64,000 bases of DNA from Paenibacillus phoenicis. GTDB lineage: Bacteria; Bacillota; Bacilli; Paenibacillales; Paenibacillaceae. Position 1 is the stretch's first letter, and each line of letters begins with the position of its first letter. The DNA is taken from NCBI RefSeq assembly GCF_034718895.1, contig NZ_JAYERP010000001.1, positions 1,984,001-2,048,000 on the forward strand, read 5' to 3'. This document shows, in pieces, positions 1 to 8,380 of this stretch. A program made the translations under genes and the position numbers. A model generated the notes under the pieces. The model was not told the DNA's origin and searched no databases. It saw only the letters and a list, made by a program, of their open reading frames with translations.

Positions 1-193
1 CAGCAACAACATCAGCAACAACATCAGCAACAGCATAATCAACAGTAGCCCCCAGCTCCAGCAGAACCTGCACAGCACCGGCACACCACCACTAGCATCA
101 AAAGCATCAGAATCAGCAACACAAACACCAACACTAGTATCAGCCACCAGCAGCAACAGCGGAATCCTCAAATCACACATCCTCCACACAAAT
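1..193. repeat. Low-complexity trinucleotide-biased stretch at window edge
   Basis: The first 45 bases are near-perfect CAGCAACAACAT repeats, and the CA/AGC/CAC bias continues to about base 165. On the minus strand one frame stays open from an ATG at 180 to the window edge, but it encodes only Leu/Met/Val/Ala/Asp-rich text produced by the repeat. No ribosome binding site is convincing and no protein family is recognised. It lies directly behind the dapL terminator. It could be the end of a repetitive gene beyond the edge or a non-coding repeat. Confidence 0.5.
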
Positions 194-229
194 CAAAAAA
201 CGCCCCTTGGATCAACCCAAGAGGCGTTA
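193..229 (-). terminator. Rho-independent terminator of dapL
   Basis: Read on the minus strand, AACGCCTCTTGG (228-217) pairs with CCAAGGGGCGTT (210-199) around a short loop, with one G-U/mismatch position, followed by a run of T. It starts about 18 bases after the dapL stop codon. Confidence 0.85.
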
Positions 230-246
230 TGGTCTAATTTCTTCTC

Positions 247-1500
247 TTAAAAAATAAACTTCAAATCGCCAAGGCGGCGTTTGATTTCGGAAATGACGCG
301 GCGTTCTTCTTCTTCACCGTCGGCGATAAACGTCACGGAGAACCGCACGTAATGGCCGGCATCGTCCCACGGCACCGTGGAAATCAGCTTCTCCCGGATC
401 AAGAACTGCGAGAAGTCTTCGGCCGTCTCAAACGTTGGTCCGCCTTCCACACCCTTCGGCGCTTGCACATAGAGAAAGAACGATCCCTTCGGCTTCTTCG
501 CCTTAAAGCCCAAGTCGTTAAGGGCGTTCACCAGCAGCTCGTGGCGGCGCGAATATTTCTCAGCGATGCGCTCCGTGATTTCCGGATGGGCCAGCCCGTA
601 AGCTGCCGCTTTCTGAATTGCGATAAACTGGCCGGAATCGTTGTTGTCCTTCACGTCGCTGAACGCTTTAATGATCAGCGGGTTGCCGGCAACAAACCCG
701 ATTCTCCACCCCGTCATGTTGTACGACTTGGATAAGGAGTGCAGCTCGACACCTACGTCCTTCGCCCCTGGCACGGACAAGAAGCTCAGCGGCTTCAAGC
801 CGTCATAAGTCAAAGCAGCATACGGTGCATCGTGTACGATCACGACATGATATTTCTTCGCCCAGTCCACGACTTTGGCAAAAAACTCCTTTGTCGCGCT
901 CGCGCCCGTCGGATTGTTCGGGTAATTCAAATACATCAGCTTGGCCTTACGTGCGATCTCTTCCGGAATCGCGTCCAAATCCGGCAGGAAGTCATTTTCC
1001 TCCGTCAACGGCACCGTATAAACCTCGCCGCCCAAATACTTCGTATGGGTCCCGATAATCGGGTAACCCGGCACGGTCATAATCGTGATATCACCAGGAT
1101 TGATGAAGCAAGAAGGCAGCATGGCGATCGCCGGCTTGGAGCCGATCGAGTGCACCACTTCCGTAACCGGATCGATGCCTTCAACGCCAAAAACATCATG
1201 AAGATACTTTGCCGCCGCTTCCTTGAACTCGGCGATACCGTTGTCAGCGTACCCGCGGTTCTCGCGTTTCGCTGCTTCCTCCGCCAGCTTGGCCACGATG
1301 CCCGCATCGGCCATGTCGTCCGGTTCGCCGACGCCCATGTCGATCAGCTCAATATCAGGAAAATCCTTCTTCGCAGCTGCTTTGGCACGTTTGATTTTCT
1401 CAAATTTATAAATAGCGGTGTCTTTGCCGTAATTTGCCCCGCCAATGCGCTCTGCAAATTGCTGTTGAATATAAGTTTCCTGTCCATTCAGCGTACTCAT
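247..1500 (-). CDS. dapL: LL-diaminopimelate aminotransferase
   Basis: A PLP-dependent fold-type I aminotransferase of 417 residues. The family converts tetrahydrodipicolinate and glutamate directly to LL-diaminopimelate, supplying lysine and the meso-DAP of peptidoglycan in the cytoplasm. Visible motifs are NPTG at residues 196-199, D224 (pyridine nitrogen) and the PLP lysine K258 in SLSKSYNMTGWR. The start is ATG at 1500, about 6 bases after an AAGGAGATG-type ribosome binding site. It is preceded by a 190-base gap after rluD and followed by a terminator, so it is probably its own unit. The DNPR motif in MurE of this window agrees with a need for meso-DAP. A related aminotransferase such as a PatA-like DapX enzyme is the main alternative. 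Confidence 0.85.
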   Translation of the reverse strand: MSTLNGQETYIQQQFAERIGGANYGKDTAIYKFEKIKRAKAAAKKDFPDIELIDMGVGEPDDMADAGIVAKLAEEAAKRENRGYADNGIAEFKEAAAKYLHDVFGVEGIDPVTEVVHSIGSKPAIAMLPSCFINPGDITIMTVPGYPIIGTHTKYLGGEVYTVPLTEENDFLPDLDAIPEEIARKAKLMYLNYPNNPTGASATKEFFAKVVDWAKKYHVVIVHDAPYAALTYDGLKPLSFLSVPGAKDVGVELHSLSKSYNMTGWRIGFVAGNPLIIKAFSDVKDNNDSGQFIAIQKAAAYGLAHPEITERIAEKYSRRHELLVNALNDLGFKAKKPKGSFFLYVQAPKGVEGGPTFETAEDFSQFLIREKLISTVPWDDAGHYVRFSVTFIADGEEEERRVISEIKRRLGDLKFIF

Positions 1501-1691
1501 CTCAAACGTCCATCTCCTTCGTATTCATGAAAAAATCCATCCTCAAATGGTTCGAACTCGCACTTTAAATATGCAGGAATTCGGCCTATTTAGAGAATGG
1601 ATTAATCACCTGATCGTTTGTACTTTTTGATCAAGCTGTCTCCTGGAGGTGAACATTTTATAGGTTAAACAACCATTTCTGAACAATTTTC

Positions 1692-2639
1692 TTAACGGTT
1701 TCTCAATGATTGCAACACATTTTCCATATCCGCAGGGATCGGCGCGCTGAACTCCAAATACCGTCCGTCTTCCGGATGATCAAACCCCAGCACAGCGGCA
1801 TGCAACGCTTGTCCGTCCATTTTGATTCCTTTGCTGCGTCCATACAGCGGGTCTCCCACTAACGGATGGCCGATAAACTTCATATGCACGCGGATTTGAT
1901 GCGTTCGTCCGGTTTCCAGCTTGAGCTCAAGCAGCGTATAATCGCCAAACCGTTCAACCACTTGAAAATGCGTTACCGCATGCTTGCTGTTCCGTTCAAT
2001 CACTGTATACATTTTGCGGTCATGGGGATCGCGGCCAATCGGCGCATCCACCGTGCCTTGGTCATGGCTGACGTTGCCATGCACCAGAGCATAATATTTC
2101 CGCGTCACCGTATGTGCCTTCAGCTGAGCCGCCAACGAGGCGTGCGCTTTATCGTTCTTAGCCGCCATGATCAGGCCCGACGTGTCCTTGTCGATCCGAT
2201 GCACGATCCCAGGTCGAAGCTCGCCGTTGATGCCCGACAGATCCTTGCAGTGGAACATCAAGGCGTTCACCAGCGTCCCGGAAGTATGACCCGGTGCCGG
2301 GTGCACAACCATGCCGCGCGGCTTGTTGACGACGATGACATCACTGTCTTCATAATAAATTTCGAGCGGAATGTCTTCCGGCACGATTTCCGTTGGCTCT
2401 GCCTCCGGAATCACCAGCACGATGCGGTCGCCTTCTGCCAGCTTGTAATTTGCTTTCACCGGGGCCCCGTTTACAACCAAGTTCCCCGCTTCAATCCACA
2501 GCTGAATCTGGCTACGAGAGAACTCTTCACCCAGCTGCGTTTTTGCATATTTATCGATTCGCTCTTTCGCGTCGGCCGGTCCGGCCACCCACTCGAGCTT
2601 CTCCTCTTCAAAATCCTCTAGTGTTTGATCCAAACTCAT
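1692..2639 (-). CDS. RluA-family 23S rRNA pseudouridine synthase (YlyB/RluD-like)
   Basis: A 315-residue protein with an N-terminal S4 RNA-binding domain (about residues 24-80) and a pseudouridine synthase domain. The catalytic motif HRIDKDTSG is at 147-155, with D150 as the expected nucleophile. The family isomerises uridines in large-subunit rRNA or tRNA. The ATG overlaps the lspA stop by four bases (ATGA, 2636-2639), implying translational coupling. In Bacillus subtilis ylyB also follows lspA. The exact target uridines cannot be told from sequence, so the RluD label is by family and context only. Confidence 0.9.
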   Translation of the reverse strand: MSLDQTLEDFEEEKLEWVAGPADAKERIDKYAKTQLGEEFSRSQIQLWIEAGNLVVNGAPVKANYKLAEGDRIVLVIPEAEPTEIVPEDIPLEIYYEDSDVIVVNKPRGMVVHPAPGHTSGTLVNALMFHCKDLSGINGELRPGIVHRIDKDTSGLIMAAKNDKAHASLAAQLKAHTVTRKYYALVHGNVSHDQGTVDAPIGRDPHDRKMYTVIERNSKHAVTHFQVVERFGDYTLLELKLETGRTHQIRVHMKFIGHPLVGDPLYGRSKGIKMDGQALHAAVLGFDHPEDGRYLEFSAPIPADMENVLQSLRNR

Positions 2640-3154
2640 ACGTTTTCCTCATGCTCCTGTTGAGCTGCGGTCTGCTTCTCCCGGCGAAGCTCCAGCAGCG
2701 AATCCAAAATGATCAGCGCCACGCCAACAACAATGCAGGAATCCGCAACGTTAAAAATCGGGAACGTGTACGAACCGAAATTAAACATCAGAAAATCAAC
2801 GACTTCCCCGCTGACGGCACGATCGAGGAAATTGCCGATTGCCCCGCCAAGCACCAGAGACAACGCCACCGGCAGCATTTTGTTGGGTTGATTTTTTACT
2901 TTAAGCAAATACCAGACGATCCCAATCACCACAACCGTAGTCACCACAATAAAAAACCAGCGCTGATTCTGCAAAATGCCAAACGCCGCGCCGCGGTTCC
3001 GATGGGAGGTAATCAGGAAAAAGTTGCCGATCACCGGGATCTGTTCCCCGATCGTCAGTCCGGTTGCAATCCAATATTTCGTGCCTTGATCAACCAGAAA
3101 AACGATTAATGCAATCAAAAAGTATACCACGCGGTCCGTCACCTCGTTTTTCAT
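2636..3154 (-). CDS. lspA: Lipoprotein signal peptidase (signal peptidase II)
   Basis: A 172-residue, four-helix membrane aspartic protease that removes the signal peptide of diacylglyceryl-modified prolipoproteins on the outer face of the membrane. The catalytic aspartates are D111 in GNFLDR and D138 in FNVADS, and the family residues VDQGTK occur near residue 21. Likely substrates encoded in this window are OppA and the YhcN-like lipoprotein. It is coupled to the downstream pseudouridine synthase by a 4-base overlap. Its own upstream neighbour on the minus strand is separated by the plus-strand yteA gene, unlike B. subtilis where transcription can come from ileS. Confidence 0.97.
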   Translation of the reverse strand: MKNEVTDRVVYFLIALIVFLVDQGTKYWIATGLTIGEQIPVIGNFFLITSHRNRGAAFGILQNQRWFFIVVTTVVVIGIVWYLLKVKNQPNKMLPVALSLVLGGAIGNFLDRAVSGEVVDFLMFNFGSYTFPIFNVADSCIVVGVALIILDSLLELRREKQTAAQQEHEENV

Positions 3155-3339
3155 TTCCCGCTCGCAACAAGCGGCAGGATATTCCTCTTCTAAGCCTTGT
3201 ATATTGTAGCACAGCCGGAAATGGCCCGTCCATGCGCGAAAGGATTTTCCTTAGGTATTTCGTCATGGTTCTGCACAAAATACCGCTAGGAGAGACGTTA
3301 CAAATCACCGCTCTAGATGCAGGAAGGAAGGAGCAACAC

Positions 3340-4077
3340 ATGCCGCATTTGACGAAAGCCCAACTCGCGGAGCTTACCGCAAAACTGCAGGAAACCAAGT
3401 CCGCTTTAACCGAACAGTTGTCGGATAATGACCATTACGGTATGAATGAATCGATGCGCGATAATACCAATGAGCTGAGCCAGATCGATAATCACCCCGG
3501 GGACCTCGGTTCGGAAGTCTACGAGCGGGGAAAAGACCTCGCGCTCGCCGAGCATCATGAGCTGCATTTGGCCCGGGTCGAGGATGCGCTCGAACGGATC
3601 GAGGACGGCAGCTACGGCTACTGCGCGACGTGCGGCAAGCCGATCAGCTACGAACGGCTCCGTGCGATCCCGGAAACGGCCTACTGCAAGGATCACAGCC
3701 CCCAATCGTTCGTGTCAGCCAAACGGCCGATTGAGGAAATCTTCTTGTCCCCTCCTTTTGGCCGCACGAGCCTGGATGAACGCGAGGACCAAAATGGCTT
3801 CGACGGGGAGGATGCTTGGCAAATCGTCGAGAGCTACGGTACTTCGAATTCACCGGCGATGGCCGAGGACCGGGAAATCGATGATTATAACGATATGGAA
3901 ATCGAAGCATCCGAAGAGCTCGACGGATTTGTGGAGCCTTACGAGTCCTTTGTTGCCACCGATATTTACGGCAAAAACGTCTGCTTTTACCGCAATGGGG
4001 TTTACCGGAAACATATGAGTGCTACGGAGCATTTGGATAGCGAAGATTCGCTCGGAACCGGCCCTAATACGTATTAA
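3340..4077 (+). CDS. yteA: TraR/DksA-type zinc-finger protein, YteA/YlyA family
   Basis: The start chosen is ATG 3340, because the purine-rich AGGAAGGAAGGAG ribosome binding site (3321-3333) lies just ahead. The product is 245 residues. The N-terminal part is a DksA-like coiled coil, followed near residues 93-116 by a zinc finger of the form C-x2-C-x17-C-x2-H, so the fourth ligand is His or absent compared with DksA. The acidic C-terminal tail with a conserved YRNGVYRKHM-like end matches the longer YteA form (about 240 residues). The position between ileS and lspA matches B. subtilis ylyA, a sporulation protein that acts on RNA polymerase holding SigG. It is transcribed against both neighbours and overlaps the next gene tail-to-tail by 14 bases. 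Confidence 0.85.
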   Translation: MPHLTKAQLAELTAKLQETKSALTEQLSDNDHYGMNESMRDNTNELSQIDNHPGDLGSEVYERGKDLALAEHHELHLARVEDALERIEDGSYGYCATCGKPISYERLRAIPETAYCKDHSPQSFVSAKRPIEEIFLSPPFGRTSLDEREDQNGFDGEDAWQIVESYGTSNSPAMAEDREIDDYNDMEIEASEELDGFVEPYESFVATDIYGKNVCFYRNGVYRKHMSATEHLDSEDSLGTGPNTY

Positions 4078-4426
4078 GCTCCAGCTGTCTTTGCACGATC
4101 CGCACGATGTCCGCGATATAGTCGCCGATGATCGGCAGATTCAGCGCCCCCAGGATCTGCAGGATGTAGATGATCGTTGCCGCAAAAAAGGTAAACCCGA
4201 TCGCGATCCCTACCCCCCGGGCCGTGCCGGATAACAGGTTTAACCAGATCAAGCGCCACGGGCGGTTTAGCAGTTCGGTGTATTCGGCGATCCGCGATTT
4301 CTCTAGCTGCCTGGTCCAATTCAAGGTCAGGCGGTATACGGCGTTCATCTGCTCCTCCGGTGTTTTCGGCAAAAGTTCCGCCGCCGCAGGTACCGCAGGT
4401 TCAGGCCTCGGTTTTCGACGAATCAT
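4064..4426 (-). CDS. DUF5665 small membrane protein
   Basis: A 120-residue protein with a proline/alanine-rich cytoplasmic start, a charged amphipathic segment (about residues 25-50) and two hydrophobic stretches near 58-95, one of them rich in G/I/F. It matches the layout of the DUF5665 family found in Paenibacillus and relatives. No function is known. The ATG at 4426 follows AAGGATGGGGTG. The last 14 bases overlap the 3' end of yteA on the other strand, so the two transcripts are convergent. The ileS terminator lies just upstream, so it probably has its own promoter. Confidence 0.7.
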   Translation of the reverse strand: MIRRKPRPEPAVPAAAELLPKTPEEQMNAVYRLTLNWTRQLEKSRIAEYTELLNRPWRLIWLNLLSGTARGVGIAIGFTFFAATIIYILQILGALNLPIIGDYIADIVRIVQRQLELNTY

Positions 4427-4462
4427 TTACACCCCATCCTTTGCTCCCCAGTGTATCCCAAA

Positions 4463-4512
4463 ACACAAACGAGCCCGTTCTCCATCCCGAGAGACCGCAG
4501 GCTCGTTTGCTT
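4463..4512 (-). terminator. Terminator downstream of ileS
   Basis: Minus-strand CAAACGAGCC (4511-4500 region) pairs with GGGCTCGTTTG (4476-4466 region) and is followed by TGTTTT. The loop of about 20 bases holds a second small hairpin. It lies 70 bases behind the ileS stop. Confidence 0.75.
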
Positions 4513-4580
4513 CAATTACTAATATTATGACCTTCCTGGAAAAGCTCCATTCAGGCGAATCCGCCATTTCCCCTTAACGG

Positions 4581-7500
4581 TTAAGCATCAATCGAAATGG
4601 CGATCGTTTTACTGCCGAGATCCACCGTTTCTGCCGGGCCTTGCGGCTTGCCGAAGGCGACGTCCGTGATCAAGACGTTCTCACGCAGCACATGTTCAAA
4701 CGCGGTGATGGCCGCTTTTAATTCATCGTCAACATCCAAGGTGAGGTGTACCCGTTTCTCGATCGGCAGATCGAGCTTCTTACGGGTATCCTGCACCGCG
4801 CGGACGACTTCACGCACCCAGCCTTCTTGTTCCAGCTCCGGCGTGATGTCCGTGTTAAGCGCAACGGTTATGCCGTAACCGGAAGCGGAAGCGTAGCCCG
4901 GCTTTGCTTGTTTCTCAACGAGCAATTCGTCCGCAGTAACCGTCAGCTCTTCGCCTTCCGGCGAGGTCACGGTAAATTGACCTTGCTCCACGATGGCGCG
5001 GGTTTGCTCCGGTGCGAGATTCTTCAGGTAGCCTTGCAGGAAGCCGATGTTTTTGCCGTATTTCTTGCCGGCCACCTTCAGGTTCATCTTCAGCGTGAAA
5101 TCAACGAACCCGCTGTCGCTCGTTTCGATCTCGATCGCTTTGACGTTGATCTCTTCCTTGATGATGTCTTCGTATTCACTCACCGCAAATTCCCGGTCCA
5201 TGGAGACGATCAGGCTGGACAACGGCTGACGCGTTTTGATGCCGCTCTCGTTGCGGACGTTGCGGGCCAGCTCAACGATTTGCCGTGCGCTCTCCATGTC
5301 TTGTTCCAGCGCCAGATCGATCAGCGATTCATCCGCTTGCGGATAATCGGCCAGGTGGACGCTTTCCCCGCCGCCCAGGTTGGTGAAAATATCCTCGGCG
5401 ATCAACGGCGCAAACGGAGCGATCACCTTGGAGATCGTAAGCAACACATGAGTCAGCGTTTGGTAAGCGGACAATTTGTCTTCGTTCAGGCCGCTGCCCC
5501 AGAACCGGTCGCGGGAGCGGCGGATATACCAGTTACTGAGCTCATCGATAAACCCTTCGATCGCTTGCGAGGAGTTCACGAAGTCGTTAACCGCCAGGCC
5601 TTTGTCTACCACCTGAATCAAGCTGTTCAGACGGGACAGAATCCAGCGGTCCAGCTTATTCTCGGAAGGACGGTAAGCGTGCTCCTCCGGTTTGTAGCCG
5701 TCGATGCCGGCGTAGAGCGTCAGGAACGCATGGGTGTTCACCAGCGTATCCACGACTTTGGATTTGGCTTCAGCTACGATGCCTTTGGAGAACCGTTTGC
5801 TGTTCCAAGGCGCACTGTCGGACAAGAGTGCCCAACGGAATGCGTCCGTGCCAAACTCGTTGATGATTTCCCAAGGATCGATGACATTGCCTTTGGATTT
5901 GGACATCTTCTGCCCGTTTTCGTCCAGCACGTGGCCGGTGGCGATGACGGCTTTGTACGGCGCTTTGCCGGTGAACAAGGTAGACACGGCCAGCAAGCTG
6001 TAGAACCAGCCGCGCGTTTGGTCGATCCCTTCGCAGATCATGTCCGCCGGGAATTGCTCCGCGAACGTCTCTTGGTTCTCAAACGGATAATGATGCTGGG
6101 CAAACGGCATCGAGCCGCTGTCGAACCAAACGTCGATGACTTCGCTCGTCCGTTCCATCACGCCGCCTTCGCAATGCGGGCAATGCACCTTCACTTCGTC
6201 GACATATGGCTTATGCAGCTCCAGATCCTCACTGACATGGCCTACTGCATGCTCACGCAGCTCGGCGATGCTGTGCGGTGCGAACTGCCCGCCGCAATCC
6301 GGACAAACCCATACGTTCAGCGGAGTACCCCAATAGCGGTTCCGGCTGATGTTCCAGTCGACCAGCTCTTCGAGGAACTTCCCGAAGCGGCCTTCACGGA
6401 CATGCCCTGGATACCAATCCACAGAATTGTTGTTGGCGATCAGCTGATCCTTCACTGCCGTTGTTTCGATAAACCAGCTCTCCATCGCATAGTAGAGCAG
6501 CGGCGATTTACAACGCCAGCAGAACGGATAGCTGTGCTCGTATTTCTCTTTGCTGTACAGCGTTCCTTGCTCGGACAGCATCTTCACGATGTCGAGGTCG
6601 CAGTCCTTGACGAAGCGGCCGGCAAAATCAGTCACCACATCCGTATAACGACCTTGGCCGTTCACGACGCTGACGAAGGTGATGCCGTTCTCGCGGCAAG
6701 TACGATAGTCGTCTTCCCCGTGAGCCGGTGCCATGTGAACGATCCCTGTACCGCTGGCATCGGTAACAAACGAAGCGCCAACGATCACGTTGATGTTCTC
6801 CGCCTTGATATAGGTGAACGGCGGCGTATAGGTTTTGCCTACGAATTCCGAACCTTTATGCGTCGACAATACCGTGTAATCGCCTTTCATGACTTTTTCA
6901 ACGAGGTTCTTCGCAACGATATATACGCCGTCTTCCTGCTGCACTCTAGCGTATTCCATGTCCGGATTCACAGCCAATGCCACGTGGGACGGCAGCGTCC
7001 AAGGCGTGGTCGTCCATGCCAGCACATATTCGCCGGTGTCGTTCAGCTTAAATTTCGCTGTGGCGCTGAGATCCTTCACGTCCTCATATCCTTGCGCCAC
7101 TTCGTGGGAGCTGAGCGATGTTTGGCAGCAAGGGCAATACGGGCTGACGCGATGACCGCGGTACAGCAAGCCTTTGTCGTGGATCGTTGCCAGGATGTTC
7201 CACACGCTTTCGATGTAGCTGTTATTCAGGGTGATGTACGGATCGTCGAGATCCACCCAGTACGCAATCGCTTCGGTAAATTCGCGCCATTGCTTTTCGT
7301 AGCCAAACACGCTGTCTTTACATTTTTTCACGAATTCCTCAATGCCGTATTTCTCGATTTCCTGCTTGCCGGAGATGCCAAGCTCCTTCTCCACGCCCAG
7401 TTCTACCGGCAATCCGTGCGTATCCCAGCCCGCTTTGCGGACTACGCGATAGCCTTTCATCGTTTGATAGCGGCCAATGAAGTCCTTGATAACGCGGCCC

Positions 7501-7676
7501 AGCACGTGCCCGATATGCGGCAATCCGTTAGCCGTAGGCGGTCCTTCAAAAAAGACGTAGTTCGGCCGGCCCGCCCGATTTTCGATACTCTTTTTAAACG
7601 TATTTTCTCGGCTCCATTTGTCCAGAATCCGCAGGTCGCGCGCCCGCGCATTTTCTTTGACGTCAACCTTCTTCAT
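4581..7676 (-). CDS. ileS: Isoleucyl-tRNA synthetase, type 2 (IleRS2)
   Basis: A class I synthetase of 1031 residues that charges tRNA-Ile. The ATG at 7676 is preferred to an upstream in-frame start at 7715 because AAAGGAAGAG lies ahead of it and the upstream codons fall in the leader terminator. HIGH is at 54-57 within GLPHIGHVLG, and KMSKSKGN is near residue 590. The CP1 editing domain lies between them, and a long C-terminal anticodon and beta-barrel region follows. The length (bacterial type 1 is about 920) and the GLPHIGH/AGWDTHGLPVE wording mark it as the eukaryote-like type 2, a class known for low mupirocin sensitivity. No second ileS is in the window. Expression is controlled by the T-box leader upstream. 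Confidence 0.95.
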   Translation of the reverse strand: MKKVDVKENARARDLRILDKWSRENTFKKSIENRAGRPNYVFFEGPPTANGLPHIGHVLGRVIKDFIGRYQTMKGYRVVRKAGWDTHGLPVELGVEKELGISGKQEIEKYGIEEFVKKCKDSVFGYEKQWREFTEAIAYWVDLDDPYITLNNSYIESVWNILATIHDKGLLYRGHRVSPYCPCCQTSLSSHEVAQGYEDVKDLSATAKFKLNDTGEYVLAWTTTPWTLPSHVALAVNPDMEYARVQQEDGVYIVAKNLVEKVMKGDYTVLSTHKGSEFVGKTYTPPFTYIKAENINVIVGASFVTDASGTGIVHMAPAHGEDDYRTCRENGITFVSVVNGQGRYTDVVTDFAGRFVKDCDLDIVKMLSEQGTLYSKEKYEHSYPFCWRCKSPLLYYAMESWFIETTAVKDQLIANNNSVDWYPGHVREGRFGKFLEELVDWNISRNRYWGTPLNVWVCPDCGGQFAPHSIAELREHAVGHVSEDLELHKPYVDEVKVHCPHCEGGVMERTSEVIDVWFDSGSMPFAQHHYPFENQETFAEQFPADMICEGIDQTRGWFYSLLAVSTLFTGKAPYKAVIATGHVLDENGQKMSKSKGNVIDPWEIINEFGTDAFRWALLSDSAPWNSKRFSKGIVAEAKSKVVDTLVNTHAFLTLYAGIDGYKPEEHAYRPSENKLDRWILSRLNSLIQVVDKGLAVNDFVNSSQAIEGFIDELSNWYIRRSRDRFWGSGLNEDKLSAYQTLTHVLLTISKVIAPFAPLIAEDIFTNLGGGESVHLADYPQADESLIDLALEQDMESARQIVELARNVRNESGIKTRQPLSSLIVSMDREFAVSEYEDIIKEEINVKAIEIETSDSGFVDFTLKMNLKVAGKKYGKNIGFLQGYLKNLAPEQTRAIVEQGQFTVTSPEGEELTVTADELLVEKQAKPGYASASGYGITVALNTDITPELEQEGWVREVVRAVQDTRKKLDLPIEKRVHLTLDVDDELKAAITAFEHVLRENVLITDVAFGKPQGPAETVDLGSKTIAISIDA

Positions 7677-7699
7677 GTTTCTCTTCCTTTCTTTAATCA

Positions 7700-8150
7700 G
7701 CCTGAAAAATAACAAAGCCCCGTCCCTAGAAGGGACGAGGCATTAGCTCGCGTTACCACCCTTGTTTCATGCGCTTGGCTCGCAGCCGCCCGTAAGGACG
7801 AGACCACAAATAGGCATGACACCTTGATCCCATACGCTTCATATGGGGTCGGTATAACGGCCGACAGCCGGCAAAGCTTACTACATCGGATTTTGATCAC
7901 GAAGCAGATCAAGTAGCTAATTCGACATCGAATCTTGAATTCAGCCGAGTCTTCCGTTGCTCACGTAGGTCTTCCTACGCTCCGCTACTCAGCCTCTAGC
8001 TTCATCCAACCTTCTCGGTGCTGAAAATCCGATTTAGAAGAGTTCAGCCTTGCTTCTCCGGGAGGATCTTCCGTCCGTGCATTGAACGTTGGCTTTCAGC
8101 AGGATGCCAACTCTCTGGGGAACAAACATCACGGCGTACTGGTCCCATCA
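7700..8150 (-). promoter_or_regulatory. T-box leader of ileS (isoleucine-specific)
   Basis: On the minus strand the leader has the stem I motifs AGAGAGTT (8116-8109) and GCTGAAAG (8100-8093). The T-box AAGGGTGGTAACGCG is at 7763-7749. A terminator follows: CCTCGTCCC pairs with GGGACGGGG around TTCTA (7741-7717), then CTTTGTTATTTTTC. The TGGT of the T-box fits the A discriminator base of tRNA-Ile. A candidate AUC specifier is at 8067-8065. Uncharged tRNA-Ile would favour the antiterminator. The leader is about 440 bases, longer than usual, because an extra structured block lies between stem I and the T-box (see 7885-8033). Confidence 0.9.
7885..8033. repeat. Structured ~149-bp block inside the ileS T-box leader
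   Basis: It is bounded by a perfect 10-bp inverted repeat (ATCGGATTTT at 7885-7894, AAAATCCGAT at 8024-8033). Inside are further perfect hairpins: TTCGA-CA-TCGAA (7921-7932) and CGTAGG-TCTT-CCTACG (about 7964-7979). Nothing in it resembles a T-box element. It may be an inserted mobile or dispersed repeat, or an enlarged stem II/III region. Confidence 0.5.
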
Positions 8151-8310
8151 TCGAATGATTCGTTATGCAAGTACAATATGTAAATAGTTATATCGTATTT
8201 GCCTTCCTCATGTCAACATCCTGCCCTCAACCTGGGTTTCCGCCCTGAAGACAAGTCATGATTGCCCTGGAAATGTCCGTTCTCCCCCTCCATTGTACAT
8301 TTTCCCCCTC

Positions 8311-8371
8311 CTCTGTTCCTTCGATGCCTCTTTTATAATGAAAGGGATTACAATTCATGTGAGAAGGAGCG
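8311..8371 (+). promoter_or_regulatory. Candidate promoter and ribosome binding site of the GH78 gene
   Basis: A perfect TATAAT is at 8334-8339, 42 bases before the ATG, with no strong -35 box (poor matches around 8311-8318). Such a weak -35 would fit activation by the neighbouring AraC-type regulator. AGAAGGAG at 8362-8369 is the ribosome binding site. Confidence 0.4.
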
Positions 8372-8380
8372 AGCATACCG

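Noticed and set aside
1-180. A coding gene on the minus strand from ATG 180 to the edge
   Set aside because: The amino-acid text is repeat-driven, no ribosome binding site precedes it, and the frame cannot be followed beyond the window.
4746-7712. A 988-codon open frame on the plus strand
   Set aside because: It is fully antisense to ileS, its codon pattern is the mirror of a GC-biased gene, and it matches no family.
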